This document shows positions 10,906-23,200 of a DNA stretch of 64,000 nucleotides, piece by piece. This DNA comes from Antedon mediterranea (taxonomy: Eukaryota; Echinodermata; Crinoidea; Comatulida; Antedonidae). The stretch lies in assembly GCF_964355755.1 (NCBI RefSeq), contig NC_092677.1, forward strand, positions 18,942,101 to 19,006,100, given 5' to 3'. The notes beneath the pieces are model-generated. The model saw only the letters and a program-made list of their open reading frames with translations, was not told the origin of the DNA and made no database searches. A program made the position numbers and the translations under genes. Each line of letters begins with the position of its first letter. Position 1 is the first letter of the stretch.

Positions 10906-11480
10906 TCCATTATAAGATTGATAAGAAAGAAGCACAAATAAAGGCAGTGCCTTCGCTACATCAATTCGTTGCATTCCTTTACTAATGTTTATACTTTTTC
11001 TACGTTTACACCATTAAATGTTTCCTCAGTTTTGTCAAATAAAAACTCAGCAAGAAGACACACACCGCGATCGATCTCCACACTTTAAAACACGCCCTCT
11101 ATTATGAGAATGTTCCTCTATGTCAACCAAGTAAGGTACAAAAAAACTGACCACCTAAAATATACAGTAACAAATAGGTGGCCCCATAATATTTTGATAT
11201 GTTTTGATATTTGAAATTTAAACATTATGCAACAATTTATTTATTGCAAATTGAAGTCAAAACTTTGTCAAGCCAATGTTTGTAACCCTCATCACTATTA
11301 TATCTGTGAGCTAATTTGTAGGTTCATGTATTATGATTTTTTTTTAAATTTAATTATTTTTCCTTTTTATTTCTGTTGTTGTCACTATAATCTTTATAAT
11401 TAGCTTACAGATAGTAATTGTTCTGTTACGGTCTAGTAATTACGGTGGCCCACAACTGTCACGCACACTATAAAACACAG
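10906..11480. other. No feature recognised
   Basis: AT-rich sequence between the possible first exon of the membrane-protein gene and the 20-bp tandem repeat. It would be the 5' flank of that gene if the exon at 10792-10905 is real. No TATA box or other element could be assigned with confidence. Confidence 0.3.
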
Positions 11481-11815
11481 AATCACACAATTAAAGAAGG
11501 AATTACACAATTAAAGAAGGAATTACACAATTAAAGAAGGAATAACACAATTAAAGAAGGAATAACACAATTAAAGAAGAAATCGCACAATTAAAGAAGA
11601 AATCGCATATAAACAAAAGAAAGAATGAAAACATAAAACGAAAATGCACAAATAAAGAAGAAACGCGCAATTAAAGAAGAGCTAAGCACAATTAAAGAAG
11701 TCCGTAACAAATTCGAAAGCTCCTCGCACAATTAAAGAAGTCCGCAACAAATTCGAAAGCTCCTCGCACAAAAGAAGTCTGCAACAAATTCGAAAGTACC
11801 TCGCACAATTAAAGT
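11481..11815 (+). repeat. 20-bp tandem repeat
   Basis: Units of AA(T/C)NRCACAATTAAAGAAG repeat head to tail with a 20-bp period, cleanly over the first six or so copies. They then become irregular, with inserts such as AAATTCGAAAGCTCCTCGC repeated twice. Noncoding. Confidence 0.85.
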
Positions 11816-11952
11816 ACAGTAGTCCGGGTGGAACGCCATCGCTGCCTCCGGCAGCAACCTTTAATTCTATTCGGCTCTTTTACCATTACGTTCGGGTCTT
11901 TTAGCATTCGGCGCATTTCTATTCGGCCTATTTACCATTACGTTCAGCTCTT

Positions 11953-12420
11953 TCAGCATTATTGTCCCTAATTCCAACAAAATTAAAAAAAAAAGATTTT
12001 GAAAAAAGTGGGTTATTTTGAAGTATCATAATAGTTGATGACTTTCACCAAAAATTAGTCACAAAATCATTTACCATCATCATACAGACGTTTTTTTGTA
12101 AAAAAAAAATAACTTTGACTTCCAGTAAAAGTTTTCATTCAAAACATATCTCATAATACAACAGGCTTTGTACTACTATATGCATAATCATAAATCTTCC
12201 TCGCGATCTGTGTGAAAACACCTTCTCAACAACCCTGACGAGTTGTAAACAATCCTAATTAGCATATGCATAATGTATACTCATGGTTTGAAATCTTCGT
12301 TTAATTTCGCTCGACGTTTTCCAGACGAAATGTAATCAAATTAATTTACCTGTCAATTACGTAAACTTCTTGTTTTTGGCTCGAATTTCGACTTAAAGTG
12401 AATAATTTTAATTTTACTTT
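11953..12420 (-). repeat. Dispersed repeat, copy 2 (inverted)
   Basis: This is the reverse-complement relative of 6125-6425 and of the interior of 39093-39606. Shared words include AACTTTGACTTCCAGT, CTTCCTCGCGATCTGTGTGA and TTAATTTACCTGT. ATTGTCCC near 11958 matches the terminal word of the 39-kb element, so this copy reaches close to one end of the ancestral element. Confidence 0.6.
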
Positions 12421-12599
12421 GATATGACCAATTTAAATTCAGAATATTTTGACAGATAACTTTATTAAAACTGCAAAATTACCTATTCAAAATTTGATTT
12501 TATTAATCTCTAATTTTCTTGTTTTGGACTAAATACATATTTAATTTTAACACATTTCCAATCCCAGTCATTTGTTTGACCTTTGAATAAAACTGTATA

Positions 12600-14281
12600 C
12601 AGTAGAACCCCTATTAAAGGGACACCTTCTGGAACTAAGGAAGTGTCCTAGGGGTGTCTGCTGTAACTAAGGAAGTGTCCTAGGGGTGTCTGCTGTAACT
12701 AAGGAAGTGTCCTAGGGGTGTCTGCTGTAACTAAGGAAGTGCCCTAGGGGTGTCTGCTGTAACTAAGGAAGTGTCCTAGGGGTGTCTGCTGTAACTAAGG
12801 AAGTGTCCTAGGGGTGTCTGCTGGAACTAAGGAAGTGTCCTAGGGGTGTCTGCTGTAACTAAGGAAGTGCCCTAGGGGTGTCTGCTGGAACTAAGGAAGT
12901 GTCCTAGGGGTGTCTGCTGTAACTAAGGAAGTGTCCTAGGGGTGTCTGCTGTAACTAAGGAAGTGTCTAGGGGTGTCTGCTGGAACTAAGGAAGTGTCTA
13001 GGGGTGTCTGCTGGAACTAAGGAAGTGTCTAGGGGTGTCTGCTGGAACTAAGGAAGTGTCCTAGGGGTGTCTGCTGTAACTAAGGAAGTGTCCTAGGGGT
13101 GTCTGCTGGAACTAAGGAAGTGTCCTAGGGGTGTCTGCTGTAACTAAGGAAATGTCCTAGGGGTGTCTGCTGGAACTAAGGAAGTGTCTAGGTATGTCTG
13201 CTGGAACTAAGGAAGTGTCCTAGGGGTGTCTGCTGTAACTAAGGAAATGTCCTAGGGGTGTCTGCTGGAACTAAGAAAGTGTCCTAGGGGTGTCTGCTGG
13301 AACTAAGGAAGTGTCCTAGGGGTGTCTGCTGGAACTAAGGAAGTGTCCTAGGGGTGTCTGCTGGAACTAAGGAAGTGTCTAGGGGTGTCTGCTGTAAGTA
13401 AGGAAATGTCCTAGGGGTGTCTGCTGGAACTAAGGAAGTGTCCTAGGGGTGTCTGCTGTAACTAAGGAAGTGTCCTAGGGGTGTCTGCTGTAACTAAGGA
13501 AGTGTCCTAGGGGTGTCTGCTGGAACTAAGGAAGTGTCCTAGGGGTGTCTGCTGGAACTAAGGAAGTGTCCTAGGGACGGTCTGCTGGAACTAAGGAAGT
13601 GTCCTAGGGGTGTCTGCTGTAACTTAGGAAGTGTCCTAGGAGTGTCTGCTGTAACTAAGGAAGTGTCCTAGGGGTGTCTGCTGGAACTAAGGAAGTGTCC
13701 TAGGGGTGTCTGCTGTAACTAAGGAAGTGTCCTAGGGGTGTCTGCTGGAACTAAGGAAGTGTCCTAGGGGTGTCTGCTGTAACTAAGGAAGTGTCCTAGG
13801 GGTGTCTGCTGGAACTAAGGAAGTGTCCTAGGGGTGTCTGCTGTAACTAAGGAAGTGTCCTAGGGGTGTCTTCTGGAACTAAGGAAGTGTCCTAGGGGTG
13901 TCTGCTGTAACTAAGGAAGTGTCCTAGGGGTGTCTGCTGTAACTAAGGAAGTGTCCTAGGGGTGTCTGCTGTAACTAAGGAAGTGCCCTAGGGGTGTCTG
14001 CTGTAACTAAGGAAGTGTCCTAGGGGTGTCTGCTGTAACTAAGGAAGTGTCCTAGGGGTGTCTGCTGGAACTAAGGAAGTGTCCTAGGGGTGTCTGCTGT
14101 AACTAAGGAAGTGCCCTAGGGGTGTCTGCTGGAACTAATTAGGAAGTGTCCTAGGGGTGTCTGCTGTAACTAAGGAAGTGTCCTAGGGGTGTCTGCTGTA
14201 ACTAAGGAAGTGTCTAGGGGTGTCTGCTGGAACTAAGGAAGTGTCTAGGGGTGTCTGCTGGAACTAAGGAAGTGTCTAGGG
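12600..14281 (+). repeat. 32-bp minisatellite, first block
   Basis: About 50 head-to-tail copies of a 32-bp unit (core AAGGAAGTGTCCTAGGGG followed by TGTCTGCTG(G/T)AACT). Variants include one-base-shorter units reading GTGTCTAGGGG and G/T alternation in CTGGAACT/CTGTAACT. The array starts from a unique word, CAGTAGAACCCCTATTAAAG, that resembles a MITE end. The block is cut at 14281 by the hAT-type element and resumes at 15809. Confidence 0.95.
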
Positions 14282-15808
14282 CAGCCGCGTAACAAGGGGG
14301 TCTTGTCAGGGGGGGCAAAGAGGGAAAAATCCTTCCAGACACCAAGTACTTGAGCCACAGCCCCCCCATGGTGGGGGCTGTGGCGAAGCGAATTTTGGTA
14401 AATGACACCCCTAGATCGTCGGAAATGGTACTCTCGCACATAAAATTCATGATAAATGGCGCCTAGCTAGTAGTAGTTGGCCTGGAAATAACACTCCCAT
14501 TTATTGCACAGAAGCAAAATGATCGTACATTTTCCACCGTTAAAAACTCAGGTGACATAACATTTGAACATGTGAAAACCCAATCTAACATTGGATCCGC
14601 ACCTGGCAAAGGTAGTAATTTTTCCGGTTAGAAGACTGAAACAGGGCCGTAACCAGGTTTGACGGCGGGGTGGATCGTTAAATTGTTTAGTGGAACCATA
14701 CCCTCGAATTATTTTTTCTCTATAGGCCTATGTATGGCCGCAAATCGCATTTCCGGCTAAACTCTTTTGTTTATGAACTATATAATTTGGTGAAATTTCC
14801 AGCCCACGAATTTCAATTGCCGACCTTAAATTGTCAGAGGAAGGCATTCTCTTGCCGACCGAAACTAGGCTAGATCCCTCCTCCCTTTAAGCCTCCTAAC
14901 AACAACATGGTACATTAAGGGATCGTATCATTGAGACTTTAACAGGCATATTCACCATCATGTGGTGTTTAGGTAACAAACCATGGAATTAAGGTGATCC
15001 CTGAATTCACTCAACCATTGCATCTTGCACTTGCGTGAGCTGCATGCTTTCTCTCTATACTATCAAGCAGCTGGCTGGGCACGTCACACGCACGCAGAGA
15101 CCTGTGTAGGGGAATACCCTTTTATGTCAAGCAAACAACTATGCTCTGTGCCACGATGTTCAGCAGTTATCAAATAGAATTTATCTTGTAAATTTAGTGT
15201 TAGGTTTTTATATTTTAGTTAAAATATACTTTATATTCTTATGTCGATTTATATTAATTAAATTTATTAAGGCTTGACTAGACCTGTAGTAAACAATCGT
15301 AGTGTTGTGTTAGTATGCCTGTGAAAGATTGAGTATTGGAGTGACAGCCAGCCACGAAAGTACGTTCATTTTGCTGATCGCTAGCGCGTTACATACGATT
15401 AGTAGGAGTGTATTTTTTTAAGGTGGCCTCACACGCACAGCACAGCGTCACAATTGTGTATGAGATGCCCGCGATGGCGGCTTAGATAAAAGACGCCAAA
15501 AACCAGTCAACTGACCGCATGTTAATGTACTGATAAGCAGTGCGTCTTCCCACGAGTTGTCAGTCAGGATTTTGTGTATTTCATATCATCTTACTTGAAT
15601 ATCATACTGTACTGTTGTGACTCATTTGAAGCCATATCATATATCGTATATTTTATTCTTATCTTATATTTTCTTTCTTCTATCCCTTCTTTGTATTTTA
15701 TTTTTTTTACTTGTTACCCAGCCCGATCGAACGCTTCTCAACCCGGTAAAATCCGCCAGGGGGGTATTCCGCCCCCCTGCCCCCCCCCCCCCGCCTGTTA
15801 CGCCACTG
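14282..15808. mobile_element. Nonautonomous hAT-type element (1,527 bp) inside the minisatellite
   Basis: The ends are inverted: CAGCCGCGTAACAAGGGGG on the left and, reverse-complemented, CAGTGGCGTAACAGGCGGGG on the right. The 8-bp word GTCTAGGG flanks both sides (14274-14281 and 15809-15816). An 8-bp duplication and CAG...CTG ends are diagnostic of hAT transposition. No transposase ORF is present. An internal word, CGGAAATGGTACTCTCGCAC, recurs near 56880 and in part near 53343, marking related elements. Confidence 0.85.
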
Positions 15809-17640
15809 GTCTAGGGGTGTCTGCTGGAACTAAGGAAGTGTCCTAGGGGTGTCTGCTGTAACTAAGGAAGTGTCCTAGGGGTGTCTGCTGGAACTAAGGA
15901 AGTGTCCTAGGGGTGTCTGCTGTAACTAAGGAAATGTCCTAGGGGTGTCTGCTGGAACTAAGGAAGTGTCTAGGGGTGTCTGCTGGAACTAAGGAAGTGT
16001 CCTAGGGGTGTCTGCTGTAACTAAGGAAATGTCCTAGGGGTGTCTGCTGGAACTAAGAAAGTGTCCTAGGGGTGTCTGCTGGAACTAAGGAAGTGTCCTA
16101 GGGGTGTCTGCTGGAACTAAGGAAGTGTCCTAGGGGTGTCTGCTGGAACTAAGGAAGTGTCTAGGGGTGTCTGCTGTAAGTAAGGAAATGTCCTAGGGGT
16201 GTCTGCTGGAACTAAGGAAGTGTCCTAGGGGTGTCTGCTGGAACTAAGGAAGTGTCCTAGGGGTGTCTGCTGGAACTAAGGAAGTGTCTAGGGGTGTCTG
16301 CTGGAACTAAGGAAGTGTCCTAGGGGTGTCTGCTGTAACTAAGGAAATGTCCTAGGGGTGTCTGCTGGAACTAAGAAAGTGTCCTAGGGGTGTCTGCTGG
16401 AACTAAGGAAGTGTCCTAGGGGTGTCTGCTGGAACTAAGGAAGTGTCCTAGGGGTGTCTGCTGGAACTAAGGAAGTGTCTAGGGGTGTCTGCTGTAAGTA
16501 AGGAAATGTCCTAGGGGTGTCTGCTGGAACTAAGGAAGTGTCCTAGGGGTGTCTGCTGTAACTAAGGAAGTGTCCTAGGGGTGTCTGCTGTAACTAAGGA
16601 AGTGTCCTAGGGGTGTCTGCTGGAACTAAGGAAGTGTCCTAGGGGTGTCTGCTGGAACTAAGGAAGTGTCCTAGGGACGGTCTGCTGGAACTAAGGAAGT
16701 GTCCTAGGGGTGTCTGCTGTAACTTAGGAAGTGTCCTAGGAGTGTCTGCTGTAACTAAGGAAGTGTCCTAGGGGTGTCTGCTGGAACTAAGGAAGTGTCC
16801 TAGGGGTGTCTGCTGTAACTAAGGAAGTGTCCTAGGGGTGTCTGCTGGAACTAAGGAAGTGTCCTAGGGGTGTCTGCTGTAACTAAGGAAGTGTCCTAGG
16901 GGTGTCTGCTGGAACTAAGGAAGTGTCCTAGGGGTGTCTGCTGGAACTAAGGAAGTGTCCTAGGGGTGTCTGCTGTAACTAAGGAAGTGTCCTAGGGGTG
17001 TCTGCTGGAACTAAGGAAGTGTCCTAGGGGTGTCTACTGGAACTAAGGAAGTGTCCTAGGGGTGTCTGCTGTAACTTAGGAAGTGTCCTAGGGGTGTCTG
17101 CTGGAACTAAGGAAGTGTCCTAGGGGTGTCTGCTGGAACTAAGGAAGTGTCCTAGGGGTGTCTGCTGTAACTAAGGAAATGTCCTAGGGGTGTCTGCTGG
17201 AACTAAGGAAGTGTCTAGGGGTGTCTGCTGGAACTAAGGAAGTGTCCTAGGGGTGTCTGCTGTAACTAAGGAAATGTCCTAGGGGTGTCTGCTGGAACTA
17301 AGAAAGTGTCCTAGGGGTGTCTGCTGGAACTAAGGAAGTGTCCTAGGGGTGTCTGCTGGAACTAAGGAAGTGTCCTAGGGGTGTCTGCTGGAACTAAGGA
17401 AGTGTCTAGGGGTGTCTGCTGTAAGTAAGGAAATGTCCTAGGGGTGTCTGCTGGAACTAAGGAAGTGTCCTAGGGGTGTCTGCTGTAACTAAGGAAGTGT
17501 CCTAGGGGTGTCTGCTGGACCTAAGGAAGTGTCCTAGGGGTGTCTGCTGGAACTAAGGAAGTGTCCTAGGGGTGTCTGCTGTAACTAAGGAAGTGTCCTA
17601 GGGGTGTCTGCTGGAACTAAGGAAGTGTCCTAGGGGTGTT
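15809..17640 (+). repeat. 32-bp minisatellite, second block
   Basis: About 57 more copies of the same 32-bp unit continue after the hAT insertion. Rare variants found in the first block recur here in the same order: CTGTAAGTAAGGAAATG at 13394 and 16494, CTAGGGACGGTCTG at 13571 and 16671, CTAGGAGTGTC at 13636 and 16736. The array ends in unique sequence (GTGTTTCCTGTATTTGGGTC). Confidence 0.95.
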
Positions 17641-19234
17641 TCCTGTATTTGGGTCACCGTAATTTTATAGTGTCCAAAAGGACGCCTCATGGATGGGGTT
17701 GAGTTTTTATCGGTGATAAGATGAACTTGAAGCCTTCTACAGTAATCTGGTTTTCAGCTCCAGCGTTCATCAGATATCTGTATATTATTTGACGATGTTA
17801 GAAGTATTGTTTGTGCTGAACAAATACGTTTATCATGGAGCTATACAATTTTATAGCTCCATGCCTTTAATCAGTTTTAACAACCAGAACAAAATGTACA
17901 TATTTTAAATATTTGTCTAATCCCATCTCCTAGTAGTATGTATAAGCCTTGGTTGACAATGTACCATAATCCAACTAAACTTTTTAATTTTGATTATGTC
18001 TATATCTACAAATTAAATATTGAACACAAAACTAAGAAAAATATTTGGATATATTTTGTATCTTTATTCCACATATATACTCTATTCATAATATTTACAG
18101 AAATTGTCAAAAAAACAATGGGAAAAAACAGGGAAAATTCCTTTTCCCAAATTAGTTTTTCTTGTTAACACAAATCACAATCAAATACGAAATATTGTCT
18201 TAAACAATTCCGTGTTTTAATTAGTATGTGGAATAAATCTGTCATTGATTGATGTCTTTGAAAATGAGCAAATACTTATTAAACAATATACCTTATTATT
18301 ATTGAATGTTCATTAAATTTATTATAATTACATTACTATTTATTTTATTCCTACCCATAAACAATACTAACAATATACCAAACAAATAATTATGTTTAAA
18401 ATAATACAATTAATTATAACTTTGTTATACTTAATTATAAATGAGATATCTGGGTAGAAGGTGATTGAGTCAACTGGACACATTTAGGCTGCTGCTGTCC
18501 ACAAATTATAAACGTACTATAACTAAATAATATAATAACTATTCTTAATATTAAAAGGAATTATTGAAGTAGCATAAGATTTGACCTGTTTTTTTTGGTG
18601 TCCCTGGGTAAGGATAACGGTTAGAACGCTGCATACAGGAATAGTGGTACATATTGAAAGTCATGTTTTCACTTACTTAATGTCACTACAGAATTACATA
18701 CATATATGTCTTACTAGAAAATATTCCTTTATGATTGTTTCAAATGAAAACATCCTATTTTATACATATTATGGCTTCTATATTGGAATGATACTTAAAG
18801 TGATATCGAGTTGTCTACATCATAGTACATCTATCACTTTTGCAATACTGCACAAACACAAACTATACATACATTCATATTTACCTCTCATTCAGAATAT
18901 ATTCTAATAAATTATCTATCTAGCCAATATAATTTGTAGGATTTCTATACAGTTTCTGATCAAATTTATCCAAAATTGTATTATAGAAAGATGCATTATG
19001 AATGCTCATAAACATGCTCATCATTTATTTGGGTTCATTTACTAGAGCGAGTCAACCCATGGTTTAACCAACCCAGGGCCAGCCCAATAAGTGCAAGTGG
19101 GAGGTTAGACGTGGTTTCCATGAAATCATACAGGGAATATCAGGTTTTACAAACATAATTGTAATAACATTTACTTTCCAACAACGATTGGCCTTCATAA
19201 TATTACCATTATTATTATTATTTTATACCAATGA
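17641..19234. other. AT-rich intergenic sequence with one short hairpin
   Basis: No gene recognised. A 12-bp perfect stem (CATGGAGCTATA, 17834-17845) pairs with 17852-17863 across a 6-base loop. The other ORFs here are short and compositionally biased. Confidence 0.4.
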
Positions 19235-20090
19235 CAATAGAGAGAAATGGCGAACCGGCGTCTAAAATCCGAGTGGGTATAAAATCATAACAAACCGTTG
19301 AGGGCGGCACATTTCCTATGTTTATACACGGGAATATGGCGTCGTCTAACCAATGTTGTTGCTGTAACGCTCATAATTCTTGTTATGTATAAAAGTCATC
19401 CATCATTCACAATCATATTCCTAAAAATATCTCATATCTGTAGGTCTACATTAGACTAGGCCTATAATATTATAGTAGAATGGTGTTATCAAGTATTCAT
19501 TACTGGCGATAGCCCCCTGCAGGAAGGAAGCATCACTAGCCACATAACAAAATGGCAGTTGTCAAGCTGAAACTAATGCTAGGCCTACATCTACTAGAGA
19601 TGCTCTATTTAGTCTTACTACCTAGCTAGGAGAGGCTTAGCAGCACCCTAGCTAAAGTAGTAGTAGTAGTAGTACAGTATGCAATAACGAATTTCCAATA
19701 TTATTATTATTATGATTATTATTATTATTATTATAATAACCGATAATCCGTGCTAGGCTCGAGTACTCGAGGTACTACAGCATATACAGGCCAACTATCT
19801 AGGGCCTAGAGCTGGGTACAGTATATAACAAAAACGCGTCTTAATTCAATCCAAATTAAAATAAAATATGTTAAGATTTGCCCATATAACATTAAAATCG
19901 TTAAGGGGTTGCAAAAAAAAAAAGATACTGCTATTATGTGTGTTTTAAACGTTCTTTTCTACCTACTTTTTTAACTCAACCCATCGGAATTTCCCATACA
20001 AAAACATGTGGCGAAATGGTTTGTTTACAATCTATACCCACTCGGTGAAATTTGAGTGACGTCATCGCGGTTCGCCATTTCTCTCTATTG
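19235..20090. mobile_element. MITE-like element with CAATAGAGAG ends
   Basis: The ends are inverted copies of CAATAGAGAGAAATGGCGAA. A second inverted word, CCGAGTGGGTATA, lies just inside each end, giving interrupted arms of about 60 bp. The 856-bp interior has no ORF of note. It lies about 130 bp beyond the ATP6V0D stop codon, so it may fall within or just past that gene's 3' UTR. Confidence 0.65.
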
Positions 20091-20219
20091 TGAACCTGGA
20101 AGAACAAAATAAGAGGAATAATTAGCATATTGATCCCATACATTTCATGGAAACCAGTCATGCAGAACATTTAGATTTTAAAGATGAGTGATGATTAGTG
20201 AAATGTGTGGTCAACACAA

Positions 20220-23200
20220 TCACATTATTGGTATATAATTGTCAATCTTTCCTCGTTGGCGTTGGGCAACACATTCTCCAATCCAAACTACATTGCGACA
20301 CTCTTGTTCTTTTAACTTAAGGTAGGCATAGAAGACGCCATAATGAAACTGCTGGATGAAAGCTAGCACATTCAGTTTAACCTGAAAAATTTAAAAACCC
20401 TAAATGTTAATCACACAATATTATAATGTATATCAATCAAAATGAAAATAAGAAAACTTATTATAGCATTGCAAACTGTCTGTCAGATGTCAGCCTGTAC
20501 TGTCATATTTTTGTCTCTGAGGAAACAAAATCTATATGTATATTATATGCAAATAAAAAAAACACATACCTCATGTTCAAAAAACACATACCTCATGTTA
20601 AAAAAACACATACCTCATGTTAAAAAAACACATACCTCATGTTAAAAAAACACATACCTCATGTTTAAAAAACACATACCTCATGTTTAAAAAACACATA
20701 CCTCATGTTAAAAAAACACATACCTCATGTTTAAAACACACATACCTCATGTTTAAAACACACATACCTCATGTTTAAAACACACATACCTCATGTTAAA
20801 AAAACACATACCTCATGTTTAAAACACACATACCTCATGTTTAAAACACACATACCTCATGTTTAAAACACACATACCTCATGTTAAAAAAACACACATA
20901 CCTCATGTTTAAAACACACATACCTCATGTTAAAAAAACACATACCTCATGTTAAAAAAACACATACCTCATGTTAAAAAAACACATACCTCATGTTTAA
21001 AACACACATACCTCATGTTTAAAACACACATACCTCATGTTTAAAACACACATACCTCATGTTTAAAACACACATACCTCATGTTTAAAACACACATACC
21101 TCATGTTTAAAACACACATACCTCATGTTAAAAAAACACATACCTCATGTTAAAAAAACACCTACCTCATGTTCAAAAAACACATACCTCATGTTCAAAA
21201 AACACATACCTCATGTTCAAAAAACACATACCTCATGTTAAAAAAACACATACCTCATGTTAAAAAAACACATACCTCATGTTAAAATAACACATACCTC
21301 ATGTTTAAAAAACACATACCTCATGTTTAAAAAACACATACCTCATGTTTAAAAAACACATACCTCATGATAAAAAACCCATACCTCATGATAAAAAAAC
21401 CCATACCTCATGTTAAAAAAACACATACCTCATGTTAAAAAAACACATACCTCATGTTTAAAAAACACATACCTCATGTTTAAAAAACACATACCTCATG
21501 TTAAAAAAACACATACCTCATATTAAAAAAACACATACCTCATGATAAAAAAACACATACCTCATGTTTAAAAAACACATACCTCATGTTAAAAAAACAC
21601 ATACCTCATGATAAAAAAACACATACCTCATGTTTAAAAAACACATACCTCATGTTAAAAAAACACATACCTCATGTTTAAAAAACACATACCTCATGTT
21701 AAAAAACCACATACCTCATGTTTAAAAAACACATACCTCATGTTTAAAACACACATACCTCATGATAAAAAAAACACATACCTCATGTTAAAAAAACACA
21801 TACCTCATGTTCAAAACACACATACCTCATGTTCAAAACACACATACCTCATGTTAAAATAACACATACCTCATGTTAAAATAACACATACCTCATGTTA
21901 AAATAACACATACCTCATGTTTAAAAAACACATACCTCATGTTTAAAAAACACATACCTCATGTTTAAAAAACACATACCTCATGTTTAAAACACACATA
22001 CCTCATGTTCAAAAAACACATACCTCATGTTTAAAACACACATACCTCATGTTTAAAACACACATACCTCATGATAAAAAACCCATACCTCATGATAAAA
22101 AAACCCATACCTCATGTTAAAAAAACACATACCTCATGTTTAAAAAACACATACCTCATGATAAAAAAACACATACCTCATGTTTAAAACACACATACCT
22201 CATGTTAAAAAAACACATACCTCATGTTTAAAACACACATACCTCATGTTTAAAAAACACATACCTCATGTTTAAAAAACACATACCTCATGTTTAAAAC
22301 ACACATACCTCATGTTAAAAAAACACATACCTCATGTTTAAAAAACACATACCTCATGTTAAAAACACACATACCTCATGATAAAAAACCACATACCTCA
22401 TGTTAAAAACACACATACCTCATGTTAAAAAAACACATACCTCATGTTAAAAAAACACATACCTCATGTTAAAAACACACATACCTCATGTTTAAAAAAC
22501 ACATACCTCATGTTAAAAACACACATACCTCATGTTTAAAAAACACATACCTCATGTTCAAAACACACATACCTCATGTTAAAAAAACACATACCTCATG
22601 TTAAAATAACACATACCTCATGTTAAAAACACACATACCTCATGTTAAAAACACACATACCTCATGTTTAAAACACACATACCTCATGTTAAAAACACAC
22701 ATACCTCATGTTTAAAACACACATACCTCATGTTTAAAAAACACATACCTCATGTTAAAAAAACACATACCTCATGTTTAAAAAACACATACCTCATGTT
22801 AAAAACACACATACCTCATGTTTAAAAAACACATACCTCATGTTAAAAACACACATACCTCATGTTTAAAAAACACATACCTCATGTTCAAAACACACAT
22901 ACCTCATGTTAAAAAAACACATACCTCATGTTAAAATAACACATACCTCATGTTAAAAACACACATACCTCATGTTAAAAACACACATACCTCATGTTTA
23001 AAACACACATACCTCATGTTAAAAACACACATACCTCATGTTTAAAACACACATACCTCATGTTTAAAAAACACATACCTCATGTTAAAAAAACACATAC
23101 CTCATGTTTAAAAAACACATACCTCATGTTAAAAACACACATACCTCATGTTCAAAAAACACATACCTCATGTTAAAAACACACATACCTCATGTTAAAA

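Noticed and set aside
10686-10985. Plus-strand 99-codon ORF
   Set aside because: It overlaps a minus-strand frame with a better donor (CAG|GTACGC) and gene context. No family similarity is visible in either, so only the minus-strand exon was kept, at low confidence.
20426-23176. Plus-strand ORFs encoding [12 protein letters not shown] repeats
   Set aside because: They are translations of the splice-site minisatellite on the wrong strand.
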